A stretch of 64,000 nt of DNA from Bacteroidales bacterium (GTDB lineage Bacteria > Bacteroidota > Bacteroidia > Bacteroidales > F082), in the NCBI GenBank assembly GCA_030683155.1, contig JAUXMV010000058.1, positions 1 to 64,000 on the forward strand, written 5' to 3'. The position numbers were made by a program, and so were the translations under genes. Below, piece after piece: positions 44,028 to 53,296 of this stretch (position 1 is the stretch's first letter; each line of letters begins with the position of its first letter). The notes below the pieces were generated by a model. That model saw only the letters and a program-made list of their open reading frames with translations. It had not been told where the DNA came from and ran no database searches.

Positions 44028-45899
44028 TTAGTCTTTTTTTATTTTCACATTGAAGGCTGCCGGCTCAAAGTTTTCGGGCAGATATTCATTTGGAATGGTA
44101 GTCATATTTCCATCTCTGGCTGCTCTGTAGTGCGGCGACATAATTTCTATACCTCTTTCGTTGCAAACATCTTGAATATTCTGATGAAGTTCTGAATAAA
44201 TAACAGCTTGCCTGTTTGCCTCTCGCGTGTATGCATTTAATTGGTAGGAAATGTAAAAATCATCAAGGCTTGTTTGCAGCACAAAAGGCATTGGTTCATG
44301 CAGTATCAAATTGGTTCTTAATGCTGCGTCAATCAATGCCTGATGCATGTTTTTCCAGGGGACGTCATAACCAATGGTGACAGAGGTGTGAATAATTAGA
44401 CCGTCTGTTTTTGAAAAGGCCGAATAATTTATCGTATTGCCCGTCAATACTGATGAGTTTGGAATGGTAATTTCTTCGTTTTTTGCAGTTCGTAAACGCG
44501 TTACCAAAACTGTTTTTTCGATGACATCACCGGTCATTTCTCCAATTTTTATGCGGTCACCGATTTTAAAAGGACGCATGTACGTAATCACCAAACCTGC
44601 GATCATATTGCTTATTGCCGATGATGAGCCTAGCGAAAACAGCACACCTATGAAGACAGAAACACCTTTGAAAATATTGGAATCTGATCCGGGTAAATAT
44701 GGAAAAATCAAAACAAACATAAAAGCATAAAGCAATATTCTGACAAGACCAAAAGTTGGCATAGCCCAGTCGGGATGAAAGCCTGACAGTGTAAGCTTTT
44801 CTGAGTCAATTTCTTGAAAAATATATTTCACAAACCGAATGAAATAGCGCATGACAAAGAAAATGACAAGAATATAAAAAATGTTTGGAAGAAAATCCCA
44901 AATAGCTTTGAAAACGCCAATGAATGGAGACCAGATTAGTTCGAAAAGAATGGCCGCCCATCCTCTGGTAAAGGGAAAAATGCTAAAAACTACCGGAAAA
45001 GCTAAATAGAATAACACGATAATCAGAAACCACTTTATTATTTTAATCAAAAACAAAACGAGTGAAAGCTCCTGATCTGTAGAAATAAAAGTGTAGTCTT
45101 TGTATGACAAATCTCTGAAAACCCTGTCTTTTCTATCATTTATCAATTTTAATAGGTAATCATTCGCCTTATTTATTAACTTGATTATAAACCAAACAAT
45201 CGTAATGACCAAGAGCACCATCAAAATTCTCAGCGTAATTTTAAGAATGCTTCTGTCATCTTTTGCTTTTATAACTGCAGTTTTTATGCGCTGTGTTTTT
45301 TCTTGGGCCAGATCAGTCTTGGTGGTGTTGTGCCAAATAGCATCGACCTCTGAAACACTCATGATAATCATGTTTTTATACATGATATCAAAGTAGTCAA
45401 CAGATTCAACAACCTTTAGAGAATCAATTTCAAGGAAATCATCTTCAATTAAGAGGGCTATCCTTTTGGAAACACTTGCTGCTCTTTCCTCAGCCGTTGA
45501 TCCGCCAATTCGGGTAAAAATTAAAAAAATTGTATCATTAATTCCTCCAATAACCGGATATCCGGTCGCTGTTTGCCGAAATCTATCAATCTGGACTCTT
45601 CTCTGCGCTTGTTGCTCTTCATTTTTTCTGTTTAGTTCATTCAGTTGGCTGTTCAACTCTTCTTTAAGTTGGTCATCCGAAGGTTGCAGGGACTCAAGTT
45701 TACTTTTTAGAGCAGCAACCATTAATGAATCATTTCTCCGCTGCTCAATAATGGCTTCAAGTGAGGATAAGTAATTGCTCAAAATTACTGCCTCAGTAGT
45801 ATCTTGTCTGCTGTTTGTGGCTAATGCATTCGAAAAGAAGAAAAAAGTTGTGGTAGTAAGTATGATTCCAATCCAGATTTTTAGCATATTTGTCTTCAT
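44028..45899 (-). CDS. MscS-type mechanosensitive ion channel with long periplasmic N-terminus
   Basis: The 623-aa inner-membrane protein has a signal peptide (ending NALA-T), a coiled coil (about 40-105: IIEQRRNDSLMVAAL, QLNELNRKNEEQQAQRR), a periplasmic alpha/beta domain, four to five membrane segments (about 215-450) and the MscS pore and beta domain (about 400-600: FSLGSSSAISNMIAGLVITYMRPFKIGDRIKIGEMTGDV, cut here by convention). It releases solutes upon hypo-osmotic shock. It is larger than E. coli MscS and nearer to MscM-type channels. It follows ftsE by 48 bp on the same strand. Confidence 0.9.
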   Translation of the reverse strand: MKTNMLKIWIGIILTTTTFFFFSNALATNSRQDTTEAVILSNYLSSLEAIIEQRRNDSLMVAALKSKLESLQPSDDQLKEELNSQLNELNRKNEEQQAQRRVQIDRFRQTATGYPVIGGINDTIFLIFTRIGGSTAEERAASVSKRIALLIEDDFLEIDSLKVVESVDYFDIMYKNMIIMSVSEVDAIWHNTTKTDLAQEKTQRIKTAVIKAKDDRSILKITLRILMVLLVITIVWFIIKLINKANDYLLKLINDRKDRVFRDLSYKDYTFISTDQELSLVLFLIKIIKWFLIIVLFYLAFPVVFSIFPFTRGWAAILFELIWSPFIGVFKAIWDFLPNIFYILVIFFVMRYFIRFVKYIFQEIDSEKLTLSGFHPDWAMPTFGLVRILLYAFMFVLIFPYLPGSDSNIFKGVSVFIGVLFSLGSSSAISNMIAGLVITYMRPFKIGDRIKIGEMTGDVIEKTVLVTRLRTAKNEEITIPNSSVLTGNTINYSAFSKTDGLIIHTSVTIGYDVPWKNMHQALIDAALRTNLILHEPMPFVLQTSLDDFYISYQLNAYTREANRQAVIYSELHQNIQDVCNERGIEIMSPHYRAARDGNMTTIPNEYLPENFEPAAFNVKIKKD

Positions 45900-45947
45900 A
45901 GCTGATGGTGTTTTTCAATCAAAAAGAGAAAAACTTATGTTTTTATA

Positions 45948-46640
45948 CTATTTCTCGAGCTGGTTTGCAGAGGCGATAACTGCGCCTTCTTCACATTTTA
46001 TAATCCGTGCCGGAAACTTGTGAATCAAATTATAGTTGTGTGTGGCCATAAGCACAGCCTGTCCGTTTTCGCTGATACTCATCAGCAGACGAAGGATACC
46101 GTTGGAGGTTTCGGGGTCGAGGTTTCCTGTTGGTTCATCAGCCAAAATGATTTCCGGTTGGTTCAGCAATGCTCTTGCTATTGCAACTCTTTGCTGTTCG
46201 CCTCCCGAAAGTTGATGCGGAAACTTATAGCCTTTGGTAAATAGCCCTACCTCATGCAACACCTCCTGAATGCGTAACTCAATCGCTTTTGTGTCTTTCC
46301 AGCCTGTTGCCCGAAGCACAAAAGTCAGGTTTTCGCTGACTGAACGGTCTTCCAGAAGTTGAAAATCCTGAAATACGATGCCCAGACGTCTTCTCAAATA
46401 AGGAATATCTTTTCTCTTAAGCTGTTGGAGGTCATATCCTGCCACTGTCGCTTTTCCAACAAGTACGGGTAATTCTGCGTAGAGTGTTTTAAGCAGACTT
46501 GATTTGCCACTTCCCGTTTTACCAATCAGATAGGCAAACTCACCTTTTCTGATCTCAAGGTTAACATTCGCCAAAACCAGATTCTTCCGCTGAAAAACGG
46601 ATAATTGCTCAAGTAAAATAGTAGGCTCAGCGTTCATCAT
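45948..46640 (-). CDS. ftsE: Cell division ATP-binding protein FtsE
   Basis: This is the ABC ATPase that with FtsX regulates peptidoglycan hydrolysis at the septum. The 230-aa protein has Walker A IGKTGSGKSSLLK, a Q-loop near LGIVFQDFQLLEDRSVSENL (FtsE-like), signature [17 protein letters not shown], Walker [17 protein letters not shown] and H-loop MATHNYNLI. FtsX is not adjacent. Two ATGs at 46640 and 46637 are possible; the frame upstream of them contains the -7 box. Confidence 0.9.
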   Translation of the reverse strand: MMNAEPTILLEQLSVFQRKNLVLANVNLEIRKGEFAYLIGKTGSGKSSLLKTLYAELPVLVGKATVAGYDLQQLKRKDIPYLRRRLGIVFQDFQLLEDRSVSENLTFVLRATGWKDTKAIELRIQEVLHEVGLFTKGYKFPHQLSGGEQQRVAIARALLNQPEIILADEPTGNLDPETSNGILRLLMSISENGQAVLMATHNYNLIHKFPARIIKCEEGAVIASANQLEK

Positions 46641-46648
46641 AATTTTTT

Positions 46649-46656
46649 CAAAATTA
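46649..46656 (-). promoter_or_regulatory. -7 box of ftsE
   Basis: TAATTTTG on the minus strand, in the gap after the ThiS-like gene and only 8 nt before the first ATG. The message may be nearly leaderless. Confidence 0.5.
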
Positions 46657-46673
46657 ATCAAAATCCTTTAGTC

Positions 46674-46877
46674 TCAACCTCCGGATATCAAATGCATCAC
46701 TTCTACAGTATCACCATCGCGAACAGTTACCTGACTGCGCTCGGCTGTTTTTACCAGTTTGCCGTTTACTTTGGTTACAAGTAGCTTAAAAGTGAAGTTT
46801 TTATATTGAATAATGTCATTTACGGTCATTTCGCTGGCATCAATTTCTTCAGGACGATTGTTAAGTGTTATTTTCAT
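46674..46877 (-). CDS. ThiS/MoaD-like sulfur carrier protein
   Basis: The 67-aa beta-grasp protein ends in the di-glycine HLISGG, which is adenylated and thiocarboxylated by its E1-like partner. The family includes ThiS (thiazole) and MoaD (molybdopterin). Sequence alone fits ThiS best, but no thiG, thiH or thiC is nearby, whereas a tungstopterin enzyme is encoded 0.8 kb away, so a MoaD-like role is possible. It lies 21 bp after the ThiF-like gene. Confidence 0.85.
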   Translation of the reverse strand: MKITLNNRPEEIDASEMTVNDIIQYKNFTFKLLVTKVNGKLVKTAERSQVTVRDGDTVEVMHLISGG

Positions 46878-46898
46878 AATTCGTTGTACTCTAATTTG

Positions 46899-47495
46899 CT
46901 AAGTTGATTTTGATTCGGAAAGCAGAAGCTCTAAAGCAAGATTGGCTTGCATATTTGACACTATACCCACGCGAGGTGCCAATGGAGGCAAGCTTTCACT
47001 GATTTCAGAAACAGAATCGCCACAAATATAAATGTTATCTGACCACTTTTCCTGTTTTATCAACTGAAAACCCCCAATCCCTGCCATGCCAATCCCCATT
47101 ATCAATGGTGTTGAAGGCATGTTTTCTATCATGGCTTCGGCAATCATCTGCTTGGCTTCAGCTTTGTCGAAAGCTTCAATAACAAGGTCGCAACCGGCAA
47201 AAACTGTTGAGATATCACCGTATTCAAGTTTCATGTCGTGTGCAGTAATTTCAATAGCCGCATCAATTTCTAAAAGATTATAACTCAATCCATCAACTTT
47301 TTTCATACCTAACTGGCGCCTGAAATAGTATTGACGATTGAGATTTGAAGGCTCGATTATATCAAAATCAACCAGCACAAATTTTCTTACACCTACACGC
47401 GCCAGCGCAACTGCTGCGTTTGAACCTAATCCACCACAGCCGGCAACACCAACTTTTTTATTTAGCAAATGAACCTTTATTTCTTCCCATTTCAT
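46899..47495 (-). CDS. ThiF/MoeB-like sulfur carrier adenylyltransferase
   Basis: The 198-aa E1-like enzyme has a Rossmann ATP site (VGVAGCGGLGSNAAVALARVG), DFDIIEPSNLNRQ with the catalytic Arg region, and YICGDSV as a possible active Cys. It is shorter than E. coli ThiF (251 aa) and lacks the CxxC zinc pairs, matching the small ThiF family 2. It activates the adjacent sulfur carrier by adenylation. It shares a 227-bp divergent promoter region with the aldehyde:ferredoxin oxidoreductase gene. Confidence 0.87.
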   Translation of the reverse strand: MKWEEIKVHLLNKKVGVAGCGGLGSNAAVALARVGVRKFVLVDFDIIEPSNLNRQYYFRRQLGMKKVDGLSYNLLEIDAAIEITAHDMKLEYGDISTVFAGCDLVIEAFDKAEAKQMIAEAMIENMPSTPLIMGIGMAGIGGFQLIKQEKWSDNIYICGDSVSEISESLPPLAPRVGIVSNMQANLALELLLSESKST

Positions 47496-47515
47496 TTTTC
47501 CGCAATCCTTTGCAA

Positions 47516-47523
47516 CAAAAATA
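47516..47523 (-). promoter_or_regulatory. -7 box of the thiF-thiS operon
   Basis: TATTTTTG on the minus strand, 20 nt before the ThiF-like ATG. Confidence 0.6.
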
Positions 47524-47675
47524 CTCCTTTCGCCGTGAATGGCAAATTTATAACCGTTCTAAATATCATTGTAAAATGAACAGATGCAAATGATTACCAT
47601 TTGTGTATCCGATATGCAATAGTTTACATATTGTTATTAATGAATGATTTAGCTGCTTAAATCCGAAGAAAATCG

Positions 47676-47683
47676 TATTTTTG
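47676..47683 (+). promoter_or_regulatory. -7 box of the aldehyde:ferredoxin oxidoreductase gene
   Basis: TATTTTTG, 39 nt before the ATG at 47723. Confidence 0.6.
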
Positions 47684-47722
47684 TGAAAATATTAACAATT
47701 ATCTGAAAACACTTCATTGAAT

Positions 47723-49882
47723 ATGGAAATTGCCGAAATCAAACAAGGCCATGAGATCATTAAAAGCTGGTCTTATAAATGGACAGAGCTCGACAAGGGC
47801 TACACCGACAAGATACTTTATATCAATCTTTCACACAATGAGATTGCTGATAAAGCCGTTGATCCTTTGATGAAAGAAAAATTCATTGGAGGTCGTGGTT
47901 ATGGCTTAAAACTTTTGTGGGATGCCACAAAACCTGATACTAAATGGAATGATCCTGAAAATGAAATCATCATTGCTTCTGGACCTATTGCCGGTATCAC
48001 GCAATATTCAGGCACCGGAAAATCTATTTGCGTGAGTTTGTCGCCACAGACAAATTCTGTCATGGATAGCAATGTTGGTGGGTTTTTTGGCCCATTTCTC
48101 AAATTTTCCGGTTTTGATGCACTCGAGCTACAGGGAAAAGCCGGTGAAGATGTAATCATATTCATTGATGGAATCAATCATACAGTCGAGATTACCAAGG
48201 CGCCACTCGAGCCTATCGACAGCCATCTTCTGGCCGAAGTGCTTACAGAAATGTATGCCAACGATGAAAAAGACAAAAAGAACATTGCTGTTGTTTCTGC
48301 CGGTACGGCTGCAGATCATTCTCTGATCGGCATGCTGAATTTCAGTTTTTATGACCCTAAAAGGAAAAAAGTGCGTCTCAAACAAGCTGGACGTGGCGGT
48401 ATTGGAACTGTTTTGCGTGATAAAAAAATTAAAGCCATTGTAGCAAAAATTCCTGGTGTTAAAGGAAATTTGAACAATGTAGTTGATCTTAAAGCAATTA
48501 TGGAGCGCGGTCAGCGTTTCAACCGCGAAATGCGCGAACTCGACGACAGTCAGGCCGAAATGAGAACCAAAGGCACTGCACACCTCACAAATGTTATGAA
48601 TGATTATGACTTGCTTCCTGTGAATAACTTCAAATTTGGAAGTCATCCTGACGCAATCAACATTCATGGCGATGTATGGAAATCAAAATTCACTCAAGGT
48701 ATTCCGGATGGATGCTGGATTGGTTGCAACATGGCTTGCGCAAAAGGTGTTGATGACTATAAACTGCGCACCGGTCCTTATAAGGATCAGGTAGTTATTG
48801 TTGACGGCCCTGAATATGAAACGACTTCATCACTTGGTTCTATAGCCGGAATTTTCAATCCGGACTTTACAATTGAATCAAATTTCTATTGCGATACCTA
48901 TGGAATTTGTACCATTACCTGGGGAACCATTCTTGGATTTGTGATGGAATGTTACGAAAATGGTATTCTTAATGAAGAACGTACCGGTGGACTTAAACTT
49001 CATTTTGGCAATGCCGATGCAGCCATGGAAATGTTGCATCAGATTGGACGTGGTGAGGGCTTTGGTAAAATTGCCGGACTTGGTGTTCGCAAGCTGAAAG
49101 AAATGTTTGCAGAAAAAGGTTGGGGCGACCCAAAATTTTTGCAGGATATAGGCATGGAAAACAAAGGTCTTGAGTATTCGCAATACGTTAGTAAAGAATC
49201 GCTTGCGCAACAAGGTGGTTACGCAATGACCAACAAAGGTCCGCAACATGACGAAGCATGGCTTATTTTTATGGATATGGTAAATAACCAGATTCCAACT
49301 TTTGAAGCCAAAGCTGAGGCATTGCATTATTTTCCAATGTTCCGTACATGGTTTGGCTTGGTAGGTTTGTGCAAACTTCCATGGAACGATGTGGAACCTG
49401 AAAACAATCATGAAACCGATGAACCAGCCAAGGTGCCGGAACATGTTGATAACTATGTAACTATATATAAAGCAGTTACCGGAAAAGAATTTGATAAGCA
49501 TGAAATGATCCGTCAATCGGAACGGGTTTATAATTTCCAAAGAATTTTCAATCTGAGACGCGGTTATGGTGTGCGTAAATATGATGCACAACCTTATCGC
49601 GCTGCCGGCCCCGTTACTGCTGAGGAGTATGAATCACGTGCTGAACGCTATGACAAACAGTTGATGGAACTTGTTGGTTTTGATCCTGCAGGGAAATCTA
49701 CAGAAGAGAAAATGGTGAAGATGCGCGAGTATCGCGAAAATCGCTACGAACAACTGCTTGATGCAGTGTACAATCGCCGTGGCTGGACAAAGAATGGCGT
49801 TCCAAAAATATCGCATCTCAAAAATCTTGGAATGGACTTGCCAGAACTCATTGAGCTGGTTGCCCCACATCAGGAAGATTAA
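47723..49882 (+). CDS. aor: Aldehyde:ferredoxin oxidoreductase (tungsten-dependent family)
   Basis: It oxidises aldehydes to acids with ferredoxin, or the reverse, using a tungsten bis-pterin and one 4Fe-4S cluster. The 719-aa protein shows the N-terminal family signature KFIGGRGYGLKLLWD, IASGPIAGITQYSGTGK and GGFFGPFLKFSGFDAL. The cluster Cys are 331, 335 and 339 (DGCWIGCNMAC) with Cys550 (GLCKLPW) as fourth ligand. It is longer than P. furiosus AOR (605 aa), owing mainly to the C-terminal extension. An upstream TTG at 47717 is disfavoured. Such enzymes imply anaerobic metabolism. A terminator follows. Confidence 0.95.
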   Translation: MEIAEIKQGHEIIKSWSYKWTELDKGYTDKILYINLSHNEIADKAVDPLMKEKFIGGRGYGLKLLWDATKPDTKWNDPENEIIIASGPIAGITQYSGTGKSICVSLSPQTNSVMDSNVGGFFGPFLKFSGFDALELQGKAGEDVIIFIDGINHTVEITKAPLEPIDSHLLAEVLTEMYANDEKDKKNIAVVSAGTAADHSLIGMLNFSFYDPKRKKVRLKQAGRGGIGTVLRDKKIKAIVAKIPGVKGNLNNVVDLKAIMERGQRFNREMRELDDSQAEMRTKGTAHLTNVMNDYDLLPVNNFKFGSHPDAINIHGDVWKSKFTQGIPDGCWIGCNMACAKGVDDYKLRTGPYKDQVVIVDGPEYETTSSLGSIAGIFNPDFTIESNFYCDTYGICTITWGTILGFVMECYENGILNEERTGGLKLHFGNADAAMEMLHQIGRGEGFGKIAGLGVRKLKEMFAEKGWGDPKFLQDIGMENKGLEYSQYVSKESLAQQGGYAMTNKGPQHDEAWLIFMDMVNNQIPTFEAKAEALHYFPMFRTWFGLVGLCKLPWNDVEPENNHETDEPAKVPEHVDNYVTIYKAVTGKEFDKHEMIRQSERVYNFQRIFNLRRGYGVRKYDAQPYRAAGPVTAEEYESRAERYDKQLMELVGFDPAGKSTEEKMVKMREYRENRYEQLLDAVYNRRGWTKNGVPKISHLKNLGMDLPELIELVAPHQED

Positions 49883-49903
49883 TACTTAACCGAAACATAT
49901 CCG

Positions 49904-49937
49904 AAAGGGCTGTTGCTGAAAAGTAGCAGCCTTTTTT
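49904..49937 (+). terminator. Terminator of aor
   Basis: AAAGGGCTG-type left arm (49904-49912) pairs with CAGCCTTTT (49927-49935) through 9 bp including a G-U pair, followed by T residues. Confidence 0.75.
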
Positions 49938-49986
49938 ATTGAAATTCATTTTTGCTGTTTCAACCCTTTGACATGGCACAAAATTG

Positions 49987-49994
49987 TATTTTTG
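49987..49994 (+). promoter_or_regulatory. -7 box of the secreted hypothetical gene
   Basis: TATTTTTG. It lies inside the longest open frame and puts the start at the GTG at 50010. Confidence 0.6.
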
Positions 49995-50009
49995 CCAAAA
50001 GAATCAACG

Positions 50010-51572
50010 GTGGATAAAATAAAGGTGAATTTCTTCCTGGCGTTTCTATTGCTTTTGTCTTTATTAATCAAGGCACAGGTAATGGAACCTGTGCGCATGG
50101 AGCTCCCTGCCCAGATCAATGTGCCGGCCTATAATTATGAGGTGTTGAGCGAAAAGGGATTGTTGGTTTTCTATGAAAGCACTGAGCTTGACGAAGAGGG
50201 TAAGCGCAAATGGTATTTCAGCATGTTGGATACCAATCTGAGAGAAGTTTGGATGCAATATGTTCCTCTGACCGATGGTCTGGCACATCATAGTGTAAAT
50301 AAGACTTCGGATCAGGTCATTTTTCTTTTCGTGACGCCTGAAGCAAAGAAAGTCTCTCAGCCTGTTTATGAAATGCTTCAGCTCAACCTGGAAACAAATG
50401 CATTTCATCTGATGGGTGGAAGCATCCCTGAAAAGGCCTCAGTAAAAGGCATGAGCTTGATTGGTAATAATGTTCTTCTGGCCATAAACCTGCAACGCTA
50501 TGAATCAGATTTACTGATTTATAATACTGAAAATAACTCCCTTAAAAGTATCAAACACGGTATTGAAGGACAGTCGGTGATACAGTTTGTTGAAGGTGAT
50601 ATAGAGAATAGCAGGTTCTTGCTGGCGGTTAAACGTTTCGAAAACAATCGCTTTGCAGGCGATGTTTTTATGCTGATCAGTGAAACCGGCGAATTGATCA
50701 AAACATGGAATTATAAAGATGAAACGCATTATTTGCATGCCATGACCCTTCTTGCAGACGGTCCGGATCAAATGATTGTAGCTGGCAGTTTTGATACTGA
50801 AGTAAGACGCAGTTCTGTAAAGGATGCAGCCAATGCCCCTGAGCTTACCAATGAAGCCAAAGGGGTTTTCTTTTTGCGTTTTCAAGGAGATGAAGCTCCT
50901 GTAAGCAACTTTCATAGCTTTGAAAGTTTTACCAACATCTATAAAGTGCTCTCTACAGAAGACCTGATAAGAATTAGGCAGCGCATGGCCCGTTCACGCG
51001 ATGTGGGTCAGAATATGGGCATAACATTCCAGTTTTTTGAACCAAAACTTATCAGACACCAAGATCAGTTTATTTATTCTGCAGAGGCTTTTAAACCTCA
51101 ATACCGCCTTGAGACACGCATGGATTACGATTTTTATGGACGACTTGTTCCTTTTAGCTACAGTGTTTTTGAAGGATATAATTTCTTTTCAACCCTCGTG
51201 GTTTCTTTTGGTGCAGAGGGCCAGCTGAATTGGAGTTCCGATTTTGAAATCCGAAATGTTTTGGTGCAGAGACTCCGGAGAAATGTTAGTATAATTCCTG
51301 ATCAGACAGGTATTGTGATGGCTCTTATGCAAAGCGGAGTGCTTACATCGAAAATTATTGCAAATGATGGACGACAACTTGGTCAGGTTGAGCAAACTAA
51401 AGTAGAAAGCACTTTTACAAATGACAGGTTGTTAGAAGAAAATTTTTCACACATAAATCACTGGTACGGAGAAAACTACATTGTAAGCGGGTATCAGCGT
51501 CTTTCCAATAACAGGCTTCGGACCAATAACCCGAGAAATGTTTTTTATCTGCAAAAACTGATTTTTGAATAA
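50010..51572 (+). CDS. Secreted protein of unknown function
   Basis: The 520-aa protein starts at GTG: VDKIKVNFFLAFLLLLSLLIKAQ, a clean signal peptide. The rest is regularly beta-rich with recurring blocks such as VFYESTELDEEGKRKWYFSM, FLLAVKRFENNRFAGDVFML and MIVAGSFDTEVRRSS, which look like blades of a beta propeller. No T9SS domain or lipobox is present, so it is probably periplasmic. No family was recognised. Confidence 0.75.
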   Translation: MDKIKVNFFLAFLLLLSLLIKAQVMEPVRMELPAQINVPAYNYEVLSEKGLLVFYESTELDEEGKRKWYFSMLDTNLREVWMQYVPLTDGLAHHSVNKTSDQVIFLFVTPEAKKVSQPVYEMLQLNLETNAFHLMGGSIPEKASVKGMSLIGNNVLLAINLQRYESDLLIYNTENNSLKSIKHGIEGQSVIQFVEGDIENSRFLLAVKRFENNRFAGDVFMLISETGELIKTWNYKDETHYLHAMTLLADGPDQMIVAGSFDTEVRRSSVKDAANAPELTNEAKGVFFLRFQGDEAPVSNFHSFESFTNIYKVLSTEDLIRIRQRMARSRDVGQNMGITFQFFEPKLIRHQDQFIYSAEAFKPQYRLETRMDYDFYGRLVPFSYSVFEGYNFFSTLVVSFGAEGQLNWSSDFEIRNVLVQRLRRNVSIIPDQTGIVMALMQSGVLTSKIIANDGRQLGQVEQTKVESTFTNDRLLEENFSHINHWYGENYIVSGYQRLSNNRLRTNNPRNVFYLQKLIFE

Positions 51573-51688
51573 GCTTTACCAGCATTTCATGCGAATTTTA
51601 TTATTGCTTTTGCAAACAATATTTGTAAATTTACGGTTTTCTCAGCACTGATTGAGATAGAAATTTAACATGAATACATTAATAATTT

Positions 51689-52483
51689 ATGCTGCAAAAA
51701 CTGTTTAGAGTTAATTCTTACCTGAAATATGTTTTAAAAAGAAAAGGAAGGCATAAAATACATTCCCCTTTTGTTTATGACTTATACAACAAAGTGCTTC
51801 ATGATCATTCAAATTATAGTGATTACACGCTCATAATGAAGTCACTCAAAAATACTCTTTCTAATAGAAATGTCATTGAAACAGTTGATTTTGGAGCTGC
51901 TGCAGGAAATAAGGAATTTGCAACATACAGAGCAAGAGTAGGAGAAATAACTAAGAAAAGAACGTTGAGAATCAAGTATTTGAAACTACTATACAGAATT
52001 GTCCATTTTTTCAATCCTGAGAATATACTTGAGTTTGGAACTTCAACCGGGAATAGTACAGTCAGTCTTGCGCTGGGCAATCGCAACGCCAGAGTGGTTA
52101 CGATGGAAGGTTGCGCTTCAGTTGCCTCAGTGGCACAAGATAATTTTGATCGCCTTCAACTTAAAAATGTCAAAATAGTAATTGGAAATTTTAATATCTT
52201 GCTTGCTTCAACCTTGAATGATTTTGAACGTCTTGACCTGGTTTTCTTTGATGGAAACCACAAAAAAAAACCAACACTTGATTATTTTAACCATTGTCTG
52301 ACAAAAGCTGATGAGAACACTGTTTTTATTTTTGATGACATTCACTGGTCAGAAGAAATGGAAGAAAGCTGGGAAATTATAAAATCAAATAACAGTGTTA
52401 GCTTAAGCATAGATCTTTATCAGTTTGGTCTGGTTTTTTTCAAAAAAGGAATCGAAAAACAACATTTTGTGTTGAGTATATAA
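51689..52483 (+). CDS. Class I SAM-dependent methyltransferase (O-methyltransferase-like)
   Basis: The 264-aa protein has a basic N-terminus ([28 protein letters not shown], a Bacteroidota-typical start, quoted only in part: [10 protein letters not shown]). It has a Rossmann methyltransferase core with motif [18 protein letters not shown], acidic post-I region [11 protein letters not shown], motif [17 protein letters not shown] and [14 protein letters not shown]. The substrate is unknown; the fold resembles catechol-type O-methyltransferases. It lies just before an ABC ATPase gene with its own promoter. Confidence 0.85.
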   Translation: MLQKLFRVNSYLKYVLKRKGRHKIHSPFVYDLYNKVLHDHSNYSDYTLIMKSLKNTLSNRNVIETVDFGAAAGNKEFATYRARVGEITKKRTLRIKYLKLLYRIVHFFNPENILEFGTSTGNSTVSLALGNRNARVVTMEGCASVASVAQDNFDRLQLKNVKIVIGNFNILLASTLNDFERLDLVFFDGNHKKKPTLDYFNHCLTKADENTVFIFDDIHWSEEMEESWEIIKSNNSVSLSIDLYQFGLVFFKKGIEKQHFVLSI

Positions 52484-52491
52484 TAACTTTG
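52484..52491 (+). promoter_or_regulatory. -7 box of the LolD/MacB-like ATPase
   Basis: TAACTTTG. Its TTG is in frame with the gene and could be mistaken for a start codon. Confidence 0.55.
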
Positions 52492-52512
52492 CTGATCATT
52501 ACAAATAATTTC

Positions 52513-53220
52513 ATGGAAAACGATATCATCAAGCTAAAAGGTATTTCGCGACATTACAAAGTGGGTACAGAAATTGTAAAAGCATTAAGAAGCATTGATT
52601 TGGTTATAAAACGAAATGAATATGTTGCGCTGATGGGGCCTTCAGGTTCAGGAAAATCAACCTTGATGAATATGCTGGGATGTCTTGATACCCCAACTTC
52701 GGGCAGCTATATGCTTAACGGAAACGATGTAAGCAGGATGAATGACAATGAACTTGCCGAAATAAGAAATAAGGAAATAGGCTTTATTTTTCAGACATTT
52801 AATTTACTGCCACGCTCAACGGCATTGGAAAATGTGATGCTACCGCTGGTTTATGCAGGAATGAACAAAGCAAAACGGCTCGAGCTGGCCGAAAAAGTAC
52901 TTGCTGATGTTCAACTTTCTGATCGCGTGAAGCATAAACCCAATGAGCTTTCCGGCGGTCAACGTCAACGCGTAGCGATTGCAAGGGCTCTTGTAAACAA
53001 TCCTTCAATTCTTCTTGCAGATGAACCAACAGGAAATCTGGACTCTAAAACATCCGTCGAAATTATGGGACTTCTGGAAGAAATACATAAAAAAGGGAAT
53101 ACCATCATTGTCGTTACCCATGAAGAGGAAATCGCAAAAAAAGCACACCGTATCATTCGACTGAAAGACGGCCTGATTGAATCCGACGAAATGAATGCCG
53201 AGGTAATAAAGCAAAAATAA
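52513..53220 (+). CDS. ABC transporter ATP-binding protein, LolD/MacB type
   Basis: The 235-aa ATPase has Walker [14 protein letters not shown]-loop [19 protein letters not shown], signature [16 protein letters not shown], Walker [17 protein letters not shown] and H-loop [12 protein letters not shown]. The pattern is that of the LolD/MacB/FtsE-like type VII transporters that drive periplasmic extraction of lipoproteins or peptides. The permease is not adjacent. Start ATG 52513; the frame upstream to 52489 runs into the promoter. Confidence 0.9.
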   Translation: MENDIIKLKGISRHYKVGTEIVKALRSIDLVIKRNEYVALMGPSGSGKSTLMNMLGCLDTPTSGSYMLNGNDVSRMNDNELAEIRNKEIGFIFQTFNLLPRSTALENVMLPLVYAGMNKAKRLELAEKVLADVQLSDRVKHKPNELSGGQRQRVAIARALVNNPSILLADEPTGNLDSKTSVEIMGLLEEIHKKGNTIIVVTHEEEIAKKAHRIIRLKDGLIESDEMNAEVIKQK

Positions 53221-53296
53221 GCTTGCTTTTAGCGTCGGTTCTTTTTTTTCAAACATTTTCCAGAATCTTTTGTTTACCTCTAAATAAACAATGTAA

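Noticed and set aside
46674-47495. Thiamine thiazole operon
   Set aside because: thiG, thiH, thiC and thiE are absent and no TPP riboswitch is seen. The ThiS/ThiF assignment is kept only at family level.
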